Shown one piece after another: positions 19,101 to 26,700 of a DNA stretch of 64,000 bases. The DNA is from Okeania sp. SIO1I7 (GTDB taxonomy: Bacteria; Cyanobacteriota; Cyanobacteriia; Cyanobacteriales; Microcoleaceae). Each line of letters begins with the position of its first letter. Within the stretch, counting starts at the first letter, position 1. The stretch lies in the NCBI GenBank assembly GCA_010672585.1, contig JAAHGF010000006.1:62001-126000 (forward strand), written 5' to 3'. Below the pieces are notes generated by a model. That model was given only the letters and a program-made list of their open reading frames with translations. It did not search any database and was not told the DNA's origin. The position numbers and the translations under genes were made by a program.

Positions 19101-19617
19101 GGTCGTATGGAAAACTTTCAATTGGTGGTTGGATAATATTTCCCTGTCGGTCGAGAGTATATTTTTCTATATTTCCTCCTGTTAAATAATCGCTAATTCC
19201 TAATTGTAAGCGTCGATCTTCTAATCTAAATAACCATACTGCTTCTCCTTCGGTAGAGCCAAAACTAATACTACTAATATTTGGAAATAGTTGCATTTGT
19301 TTAAATAAATATGGTTGCCAATTCCAGATATTTTCTACATCTAAATTATTGAGACGAATAGCATCTCTATTAACTTGATTAATCAAAGAAGAAGTTGCTA
19401 GATAGTTTTCTAAATGTTCATCAACACGGGTTGTCACTCCATTGAGTAATTGACTAGCAACATTATTTACCGCTTTTTGTCCGTTGCGTAACGAAAGCCA
19501 TCCGGTCAAACCTACAGCAAGCATAATTTGCAGCACAATAGGTAATACAAAAACTTTGCGTAGAGAAGTTTTTCGAGATGTTTTTTGATTTGAATTCTCT
19601 AAATCTTGAGTAGACAT
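16174..19617 (-). CDS. Cache-HAMP hybrid histidine kinase fused to adenylate/guanylate cyclase
   Basis: This 1147-aa sensor has membrane helices near 20-40 and 360-380 around a double Cache domain (NRPWYQAVIQAG), then HAMP, and HisKA with His456 (SHELRTPLNGMIGI). HATPase_c (GTGLGLAVTKKLVELHGG) and a receiver domain with Asp787 (LLDVMMPKMTGYE) follow. A class III cyclase domain has metal ligands Asp899 (FSDIRSFT) and Asp943 (KYLGDGMMAVF). A TPR-like helical tail ends it. It resembles CyaC of Anabaena and Spirulina without the N-terminal receiver. The likely role is signal-driven cAMP synthesis through an internal phosphorelay. I start at ATG 19617; an in-frame TTG 48 bases upstream would add 16 residues that do not look like the family. 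Confidence 0.9.
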   Translation of the reverse strand: MSTQDLENSNQKTSRKTSLRKVFVLPIVLQIMLAVGLTGWLSLRNGQKAVNNVASQLLNGVTTRVDEHLENYLATSSLINQVNRDAIRLNNLDVENIWNWQPYLFKQMQLFPNISSISFGSTEGEAVWLFRLEDRRLQLGISDYLTGGNIEKYTLDRQGNIIQPPIESFPYDPRNRPWYQAVIQAGNPTWSKIYPWIDGNDSSVKFGISNGLPYYDEQGIRQGILNVHLTLDKISQFLSKLKIGKSGKVFIVERSGLIVATSTSEELFITPDNEQNLQRLPALESSVPVIQASAQYLHKTFLGLTKINQSQQLSFEFNHQRHFLEIKPVTYGLGIDWIIVVVVPEADFMEEINIQRRNTILLWLAALGLAILGGVLTSRWVIKPIISLNKAARGFAQGDWQQKVDIKHSDELGELANSFNTMAVQLQESFSTLETKNSDLQRLDKLKDEFLANTSHELRTPLNGMIGIAESMLDGATGKLSKTQQKNLLMIAQSGHRLTDLVNDILDFSKLKHQNLELQLKPIGIREITEVVVTLCQSLVGSKKLELVNSIPVDLPAVYADENRLHQILYNLIGNGVKFTDTGKVEISVDIIDRQQNSQFNSQHPILQNQQLAITISDTGIGIAEDKLDRIFESFEQADGSTARQYGGTGLGLAVTKKLVELHGGNIWVKSQIDIGSQFTFTLPISTELAISNNSVISRFTDANNLAITEEKEEEILIQEESKDDSINPLETEKKFKIMIVDDEPVNLQVLVNILSLENYSIVQAINGIEALKIIEQGFQPDLVLLDVMMPKMTGYEVTQKLRQNFLPSELPILMLTAKNQVYDLVEGLNVGANDYLTKPISKNELNARLKTHLRLSQINSSYSRFVPYEFLKFLKKDSIIDVELGNHVSKKMAVMFSDIRSFTALSETMTPQENFNFVNSYLGRVSPKIRDNSGFIVKYLGDGMMAVFPNRADDGVKAGIAKIKEVAEYNIIRKNQGYKPISIGIGIHFGQMMVGIVGEQARMQGDAFSDNVNLAARLEGLTKFYGVSIIISEAVFDNLVDANQYQIRFLDRVQVKGRNHPIKIYEVMDGETESLLNLKRQVQSNFAQGILHYQQQEFTMAKEYFQKVLTVNPSDRVAEIYLERVNNFLSEGTPTNWQGVTIWNQK

Positions 19618-19854
19618 AAGTAAGTTAACCCTGGTATTACTATAAATTTTAAATCGTCGAAACAAAAATTAAAATATAATACTTACCATAGCAATTTTAA
19701 AATTAATTTGAGAAATTTCTTGATGATTCAATTGAATTGCCTTGAATAAATATGAATTGAAAACTCTACTTATTAGCTTCTTTTATTTTCCATATTCCCT
19801 ATTCTATAAATTTTAATATTTATCTTGAATTTAAGTACATTAGAGAAAAAAATC

Positions 19855-20015
19855 ATACCAATTACCATGAATTAATACTCTACTTGTGTGGCACTTCAGT
19901 TATTAAGTAATCAACACAATTTGAATAGCATTTTTGCTAATTAGTAGCTCAGTTAATGTTAATTATTATTATGTTTAATTCCCCTCCTGGGAGGGGCAGG
20001 ACTGTTTCAAAGTAT
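19855..20015. repeat. Family G repeat, partial copy
   Basis: The left end ATACCAATTACCATGAATTA, then GTTATTAAGTAATCAACAC and TTTTTGCTAATTAG, matches the left half of the element at 51061-51297. It then runs into the CCCCTCCTGGGAGGGG module. The right terminus is not clear. Confidence 0.55.
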
Positions 20016-20288
20016 TGTAAATTAACGATGAGCGGGAGAACGAGAGATGAGGGGATTGTGGAACAGTGAAATTCACCAAAATTTGCCGATTTTGAGCGCC
20101 AATAAGCGTCCCTTTTGCTCTGACTAAAATGGTGAAAAATCAACTTTTAATCATAAATTCAAAGCCTCCATCCCCGTGTCTGGTGTGTCTGGTGTGTCCC
20201 CGTGTCTATCGAGAATGAAACAGCCCTGCTCCTGGGAGGGGGAGGGGGAGGGGTTAGGGGTAGGTCCCCTAATAAAGCTTTTATCGTA

Positions 20289-20392
20289 ATACCATTTCTC
20301 TGTAAAAATGCGCTTAATAATTATTCCTCAGACCTTATTAAACTGACTATTCTCATCTTTATATTAAGTGCAACTTCATGGAGAAATGGTAT
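20289..20392. repeat. Short inverted-repeat element (ATACCATTTCTC termini)
   Basis: The 104-base element has perfect 12-base ends ATACCATTTCTC and GAGAAATGGTAT. The right end matches the right end of the family G element at 51297 (GAGAAATGGTAT), so the two probably share a transposition machinery. Confidence 0.75.
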
Positions 20393-20539
20393 AAACTAAA
20401 AGCAATAGCTGATGGCTGATAGCTGACAGTTGTTTGCGCAGCATTCCGTAGGAAATGCTTACGTCGGAACTGCGGACTTCAGCAATTAATTTTGTGGAAT
20501 ATAAAAGCAACCTTTGAAATTGAGAAAGAATAAAAAGTT

Positions 20540-20829
20540 ACCGAATAATTAATAATTAATAATTAATAATTAATAATTAATAATTAAATAATTCGCACCT
20601 TGAAGCCTCCCCTTTTAAGGGAAAAAAAGCGGTCGTTTGCTTCGCAACGCTGACGCGAAACGCGACAGCGGAACGGAGTTCTCTCTTCGCAGCGCACCCG
20701 TTGGGTGAGATGGCGAGGTCTCCTCGCTGTCCGACCATCGACCAAGAGAAGAAATAATATTTCCTTATATTCAATTCCGTAGCGGTTTTAACCAGAGGTA
20801 ATTATCCATTATCCATTATCAATTAATGA
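20540..20829 (-). repeat. Family A MITE-like repeat, copy 3
   Basis: It is inverted with respect to copy 1: ACCGAATAATTAATAATTAA array first, TTGAAGCCTCCCCTTTTAAG, AAGCGGTCG, then ACCATCGACCAAGAGAAG, TTTTAACCAGAGGTAATTA and an ATCCATT array. An extra 80-base insertion in the core (CTTCGCAACGCTGACGCG ...) makes it the longest copy. Confidence 0.8.
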
Positions 20830-21083
20830 AAGCTAAAATACCCTTCCTAAACCTTAGAAGTAATGATTCATTACTAATTGCTGAATGCGAGCGCATCCTG
20901 CAGGGAAGTGCTGAATGCTAATAGCTAAATGCTTACCTGTATTGAGAGATTTAATCAAGTTAAAAAAATCAAAAATCAAGGTTGTTTATGTATTCAAAAT
21001 TAACTATAGAATCTAACTTTTGACTTTTGACTTGGTAAATGGGTATGATGAAATCTATTAACTGTTGCTGAAAAAGAGGAAAA

Positions 21084-22010
21084 ATGCGAATACTGATTAT
21101 GGGTGGGACTCGATTTATTGGGGTCTATTTAACTAAAATTCTAGTTGAACAAGGACATGAAGTGGTGCTATTTAACCGTGGTAATAAACCAAGTCCAGTT
21201 CCAGAAGTCAAAGAAATTCATGGCGATCGCACGGATGCTACTCAACTCAAAGAAAAATTAGCATCGGAAAAATTTGATGCTATTTTTGATAATAATGGCA
21301 GAAAATTAACTGATACAAAACCTTTAGCTGAAATCTTCAAAGACCAGGTACAACATTTCATTTATATGAGTTCTGCGGGGGTTTATTTAAAGTCTGACCA
21401 AATGCCTCATATTGAGGGAGATGCTGTAGATCCAAAAAGCCGTCATTTAGGAAAATATGAAACAGAAACAGAATTAACAAATCAAGGTTTACCCTGGACT
21501 TCAATTCGCCCTACTTATATTTATGGACCACAAAATTATAATGATTTAGAAGCGTGGTTTTTTGACAGAATTGTACGCGATCGCCCGATTCCTATTCCTG
21601 GAAATGGACTCCACATTACTCAATTAGGTCATGTCAAAGATTTAGCAATGGCAATGGCAAATGTATTAGGAAATAAGCAAGCAATTGGGCAAATTTATAA
21701 TGTTTCTGGAGAGCGTTATGTCACTTTTGATGGTTTAGCTCGTGCTTGTGCTGAAGCTGCTGGAAAATCTCCTGATTCTATTAATTTAGTACATTATGAC
21801 CCGAAGCAATTTGACTTTGGAAAAAAGAAACCTTTTCCATTACGAACTCAACATTTCTTTGCCAGTATAAATAAGGCAATGACCGAACTAAATTGGCAGC
21901 CAAAATTTGATTTAGTTTCTGGGTTAAAAGATTCATTTGAAAATGATTTTATTGCCTCCGGTCGTGACAAAAAAGAAGTAGATTTTTCAATTGATGATGA
22001 AATTTTATAG
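21084..22010 (+). CDS. NAD-dependent epimerase/dehydratase family protein (CSP41-like)
   Basis: The 308-aa product is an atypical SDR protein with a Rossmann loop MGGTRFIGVYL at residues 6-16 and a first acidic turn GHEVVLFNRG. Its SSAGVY replaces the catalytic Ser region; a Tyr-x-x-x-Lys is not obvious (GKYETETEL instead). It ends with a C-terminal substrate domain (LNWQPKFDLVSGL). The overall pattern, including FNRGNKP and the GDRTD turn, is that of cyanobacterial homologues of chloroplast CSP41b, an RNA-binding stem-loop protein tied to ribosomes and transcription. A sugar-nucleotide epimerase role is less likely. The start follows AAAGAGGAAAA, a fair ribosome site. Confidence 0.8.
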   Translation: MRILIMGGTRFIGVYLTKILVEQGHEVVLFNRGNKPSPVPEVKEIHGDRTDATQLKEKLASEKFDAIFDNNGRKLTDTKPLAEIFKDQVQHFIYMSSAGVYLKSDQMPHIEGDAVDPKSRHLGKYETETELTNQGLPWTSIRPTYIYGPQNYNDLEAWFFDRIVRDRPIPIPGNGLHITQLGHVKDLAMAMANVLGNKQAIGQIYNVSGERYVTFDGLARACAEAAGKSPDSINLVHYDPKQFDFGKKKPFPLRTQHFFASINKAMTELNWQPKFDLVSGLKDSFENDFIASGRDKKEVDFSIDDEIL

Positions 22011-22086
22011 TGTGTAGCGCTAGGGAATAGGGAATAGTTGGAAAAACATTTCCTAGTCTAAGATTCATCATCAGTAATTGTCTTTA

Positions 22087-22214
22087 CTGAATAATTAAGG
22101 TTTAAAGCCTCTCCTTTAAAGGAGAAACAATGAATTAATTTTCCCTTTTGCGTCAATCCTCTTCTTTTCAAGGAGAGGTAATTATTAATTATTAATTATT
22201 AATTATTAATTGTT
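22087..22214 (-). repeat. Family A repeat, internally deleted copy
   Basis: It begins CTGAATAATTAAGGTTTAAA, has CCTCTCCTTTAAAGGAGAAA, lacks the GGTCGA core, and ends AAGGAGAGGT plus an AATTATT array. This shorter subtype is the one found directly upstream of coding starts (also at 6530 and 35290). Confidence 0.7.
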
Positions 22215-22221
22215 GAATATC

Positions 22222-22422
22222 ATGGCCAAACTTCAACTATCCAACAAAATTCTAACTACCGAAGAGTATCTCAACTACAACGACGGCACTGACACTCGCT
22301 ATGAATTACTCAATGGACTATTGATAGAAATGCCTCCCGAAAGTAATCTAAATGCGCGCATTGCTGCATTTCTCTTGACTTCTTCAATCCAACTCCATTC
22401 CCTAAACCACAGCAGTTTCTAA
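22222..22422 (+). pseudogene. Uma2-family endonuclease, truncated N-terminal fragment
   Basis: The first 50 or so residues match the N terminus of Uma2/DUF820 PD-(D/E)XK nuclease-like proteins: LTTEEYLNYNDGTDTRYELL, then NGLLIEMPPES and a short helix. After about base 22378 the frame runs antisense into the 3' end of the convergent LD-carboxypeptidase gene and stops. Intact family members are about 190 aa or more, so this is a remnant. ATG 22222 is the family start. The complete relative at 37787 is too different to be the direct source. Confidence 0.8.
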
Positions 22423-23430
22423 CATTTTAATCGTACCGCGATCGCTATCTATCTCTACCTCTACTCCCAATGGTACTGTAAATTTATTCCGAATATGACC
22501 GATCGCTGTACCATACCAAGCAGGAATACCTAGAGGTCGAATATGGTCTACCAAAACCTGCCATAAAGTTAACGTGGGAAAATTATCTTCCTCATCCAGA
22601 CATCTAGTACATTGCGTAAATACAAAACCCTCCAACTGTTGCAACACACCTGCCAAACTCAAATGAGTTAACATCCGGTCTACCCGATAAATATCTTCTC
22701 TTATCTCCTCCACAAACAAAATTTTCCCTCCCCAGTCTGGCAAAAAATTAGACCCCACCATCGCTGTTAATACAGACAAGTTTCCCCCCACCAGTTGCCC
22801 CCGTGCTTTTCCACTCGTAATAGTTTCTACAATATTCGTGGGAGGTTGCAAGGTCATCGCCTTTCCTTCAAACAGTATACTTTTGAGATAATTAACAGAA
22901 AATTTATTCCAGATAGATGTACCAAAGGGACCGTGAAATGTCACCAGACCACTGCGAGCATATATTGCCAATAACAGAGCAGTAATATCGCTGTAACCAA
23001 TGATAATTTTGGGATTTTTCCGGATTAAGTCATAGTCTAATAATGGCAAGATGCGACTACTACCCCAACCACCTGTGGTTGTTAATAATGCTTTTACTTC
23101 GTCATCCGCAAACATGGCATTAATATCTGCAGCACGGTCTATATCTTTACCTGCTAAATATCCATATTGATCGAGAACGTGGGTACCAACTTTTACTTTT
23201 AATTTTTGTTGCCCTAAAACCAAATTGACGTATTTGAGTTGATGTTTATAAATCATGGTGGCAGGACTAACTACTGCTATGGTATCGCAAACTTTGAGGC
23301 GGGGTGGTTTGAGGATAGGTTGGGGGGATACTGCTGAGGCAACCCGGAGCGATCGCTTATTTGTCGCAGCGAGTTGGGTTGTCAATAAACTTAGACCTAG
23401 CAATTTTAAAAAATAACGGCGATCGCTCAT
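22402..23430 (-). CDS. ldcA: LD-carboxypeptidase (S66 family), exported
   Basis: The 342-aa product is a muramoyltetrapeptide carboxypeptidase type serine peptidase that trims the terminal D-Ala from peptidoglycan tetrapeptides during recycling. The catalytic triad is visible: Ser147 in IIGYSDITA, Glu241 in LFVEEIRED and His312 in GTAIGHIRNKF. The N terminus DRRYFLKLLGLSLLTTQLAA looks like a twin-arginine signal, so this copy probably acts in the periplasm, unlike cytosolic LdcA of E. coli. Length is normal for the family with the added leader. Its 3' end overlaps the Uma2 remnant. Confidence 0.88.
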   Translation of the reverse strand: MSDRRYFLKLLGLSLLTTQLAATNKRSLRVASAVSPQPILKPPRLKVCDTIAVVSPATMIYKHQLKYVNLVLGQQKLKVKVGTHVLDQYGYLAGKDIDRAADINAMFADDEVKALLTTTGGWGSSRILPLLDYDLIRKNPKIIIGYSDITALLLAIYARSGLVTFHGPFGTSIWNKFSVNYLKSILFEGKAMTLQPPTNIVETITSGKARGQLVGGNLSVLTAMVGSNFLPDWGGKILFVEEIREDIYRVDRMLTHLSLAGVLQQLEGFVFTQCTRCLDEEDNFPTLTLWQVLVDHIRPLGIPAWYGTAIGHIRNKFTVPLGVEVEIDSDRGTIKMLETAVV

Positions 23431-23479
23431 AAATATTGTAGCAGGAAAAAATATAACTTTCTTGATGATATTCTATAGT

Positions 23480-23642
23480 AATATCATGTCCGGATAATTA
23501 GCGATAAAAAAAACTTCCTCTTATTTTTTGCTTCTTTCTTCCCTCCTGACTCGGTCGTTCCCCTCCTGGGAGGGGGAGGGGCGAGGGGTGGGTTGACTCC
23601 TCCGTCATTTTGTTTATAAGTAATCAACCGGACATAATATAA
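23480..23642. repeat. Family C MITE-like element, copy 1
   Basis: The left end AATATCATGTCCGGATAATT and right end CAACCGGACATAATATAAT are inverted. The interior has AAACTTCCTC, CTTCTTTCTTCCCTCCTGAC, and the GGGAGGGGGAGGGG module. It lies about 110 bases beyond the 3' end of the 1824-aa gene. Copy 2 is at 30269-30409; single ends occur near 33641, 38681, 52855, 59003 and 59173. Confidence 0.75.
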
Positions 23643-23649
23643 TATCCTG

Positions 23650-23749
23650 TCTGCTTAATCAGCGAAGTCTATAGGGGCGAAGGGCAGTTTTGCTGCACAA
23701 CATGAAACGCCCCTACTAGATATGGTAATTCTGCGTAAGTCCTGAGATA
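23650..23749. repeat. Family E half element and GGGGCGAA unit
   Basis: TAGGGGCGAAGGGCAGTTTT ... GAAACGCCCCTACTAGATAT is itself an imperfect hairpin. It runs into TCTGCGTAAGTCCT, one family E terminus, just after the 3' end of the long ATPase gene. The hairpin could terminate transcription from that gene. Confidence 0.5.
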
Positions 23750-26700
23750 TTAATTTTTCATTGCTTGCAAGATACGTCCCACCACAGGGTCGATTCGCCA
23801 GTAGTTTTTACCATCATTTTTACTACCGACTGGGGTAGCGAGACTGAGTAAATCTGCCCACTGGAGAGTTTGATTAATAATTTCAGGGGAAATGTCCTCA
23901 ACAAGAACAATTAAATCTTCAACCGATGCTTCATTTTCCCAATTAGCTAAAGCTTTTAATACCTGTTTTCGCTGAGATTGGGAATCATCAAATCCCATTG
24001 ATAGATATACCTCCCTTAAAAATTCAGGAGTTTTTAACTGCTGTTCTAAATTATCTAAAGCTTCTTGCCAGCGACTAGGTTCAGAATTAGTTAGTTGATA
24101 GAATTGTTGCAGCAGAAATGACCAATTTCCGGTGATATTAGTAATCTTTTCCCTGATTGTAGGCTCGCTGTCAAAGTGACAATCATCTAGCCAATGTCGC
24201 AATGCTGCATCACTCCAAGGTTTAAGAGTAAAAGTTGTAAGTTCTCTTTCTTTTAAGTTATAGCTAATCGACTGCCACGCTTGTTCGGAATTGCCCATAA
24301 AAACAATCTTGGCAAATGAAGTCTTGGCTTTCAATCTCTTAACTTTCTCCCTAGCTTCATCAATCCATTTTTCATCCCAAGGACAAGTCGGTGAGACAAC
24401 AAACAATGATGTGCCATTTTTTTCTCGTTGCTTAAGGTCATGCAAGCGGACGCTAAACTCATCAAAAGAGGAAAGACTATCTAGACCAATTAAGAACTTC
24501 TCACCAACTGCCGCCTTCAGAAATTCTGGCAAATATTCTAGTCCCGCAGCAGAGCAACCAAAGACGAGGGCAACATCATTTCTTTGACTCTCAAGAGTGG
24601 ATTTCTGTTGATCTGTTAGCGGACTGCGCCTGAAATCATCTTCATTCAGAGCCGATCGAAAAGTAGCAGGTTCATATTCAAGGGGAATCTCGCGGTCTTC
24701 TCTGAGTAGTTTTGCCTCAATCTCTTGCTGGCTTCCCATCAGTAAAGTCACATTAGGACTCCTCAAAGTGAAATAGCCTTCACTACTGACTCGCAAAACT
24801 CCCAGTCCCACCATTTCTTCTAATAAAGCACGAATATCATCTAAAGACGAGCTTCTTTGAAAACCTTTTGGCCACCAACCCAGTGCTTGATCCTTAATCC
24901 AAGATACACCGAAGCCATCCGTAATAGCTCTTTTTGACTCCAAAGCTTCATAAGCAATAGCGTAGGCAATAACCTCATACCGCTTATCCAATCCTAGTGT
25001 CAACTCAAAACGATCGCGAATTGCTTGTCGCAGTTTTTGATTTTCATAAGCCTCTTTAACACGCTCGGAAGCAATTTTATAGGGAGGGCTACTTTTGGCA
25101 TCGAAACTTTCAAAATCAGGGTTATTGATATGTTCGAGCAACTGTTTACAGTAGAGTTGAATCAAACTGGGATAATAATTAGTCTGGGAGAGAATCCGAA
25201 AAATCAAATCTGGGGACTCAAAGCGATAGCCAAGATTTGCTAACGGACGCTGGATTAAAGCGGTTGCTGCCCGCATTTCACCATTATTCAATAGCGGACC
25301 GATACAAATAGGCTGTCCAAAGTGAGCTAATGGATGATTAGATTGTCTCGTCGTGCGCTGGACGTTATGCAATCCTGCAAATACAACTTTAAAACGTCTT
25401 TCTGTCTCCAGCATTAACTTCCTCAACCGATCGCAACGTACAAAATCTTCTTTGGCATCTCCTTCCAGGAAATTATCTGCTTCATCTAACAGCAGTAAGA
25501 TTCGTCGTTGGTTATCCTCATCTAACCAGCTTTTAACTAAGTTTCTGAAACCCTCCCCAGATTTGGCATCTTGAGAATTTGTAACCTTTAGCTTCTCCAG
25601 TTCTACTCCCATAATTTCCCAAATATCATCCAGAGGTTGCTTGCGACCTACTTCTTTTATATCTATAAATCGAGCTGTCCAGTTGCGATTCTTAGCATTA
25701 AAGTCACGCTCAACGTAGCGCAGCAGAACAGTTTTGCCTAACTGGCGACCTCCATAAATTAAACAAGACCCCATTTTGTCCTGAATAGATTTTCGTTCTC
25801 GTTCGCGTCCATAAAACATCTCAGGTGGAACTAACCCTGCTTCTGTGCTATAAGGTTCAATGAAAGTAAATGGTAAAGTACATTCAAACATAATCGGTAG
25901 GCGATCGCCTGGTATTGTACACAGATATAGCATTAACATATCGTCAATGACTATAAATTGGCGATATCGCTCCCGACATAAATCTGCTAACTTTCGCCGT
26001 GCTTGTTTTGAGGCAATTCTACCAAAGTGGAATACCAGGACTGGATTGGTTTGAGAATTTGACTCAACAGCATTGAGTAAGTTCTCTACATTAGGTCTAC
26101 CCCACACACACAGAATCTGGTAGCATCCCTCAGCTTTTGAACCGTAGACAGGAACAGGACAGCGATTTTTATCTTGTAATGGCTCAGTGTTGACATCAAA
26201 CCAAATATATTCTTCTCTTTCTCCAGCGTTTCTCATCTGAGCTATTACAGAGTCAAAACCAAGAAATCTCAAAATTTTACTGGCATCTTTGTCTGTGACT
26301 CCTTGCTTTCTCCCTTTTACCGAAAACCAGGTTTCAAGTGTTCCTGCTGCTGTTTTGGCGGTATTTCCCTGTGGCATTCTCATGGAGTTAATACTTCTAC
26401 CTTTTTTAATGTCCTCAATCAGTTGATCCTTTCTATTTTTATACTTATCAGTGGGCTTTAAGACATCTTCAATGTCAGTATATTTTTGGTCGAAAAAATC
26501 AAGGAAAGTATCTCTTTTGTTTTCAAGATCGGGAATTGGTCGTCCCTGCTTCACCATCTCTATATACTCATTAGCAGTTAAGATATCCCCCTTCTCCAAG
26601 ACAGTGTTAATTCGGTCAAAGGCATCAGGGTGACTACTCTCTATTCCTTGTTCTTTTAGTTCATTGCGCATATGAGTAACTTGTTCGTGTTGTTTATTAC

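Larger units (their letters stand above)
19618..21083. other. Long gene-free spacer with several repeats
   Basis: This 1.47-kb spacer has no credible gene. It contains a family G left-half (about 19855-20015), repeated GTGTCTGGTGTGTCC (20175-20205), the G-rich module (20230-20265), a complete short family G element (20289-20392), GCTGATAGCTGA/GCGCAGCATTCC units (20405-20460), and family A copy 3 (20540-20829). Confidence 0.7.
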
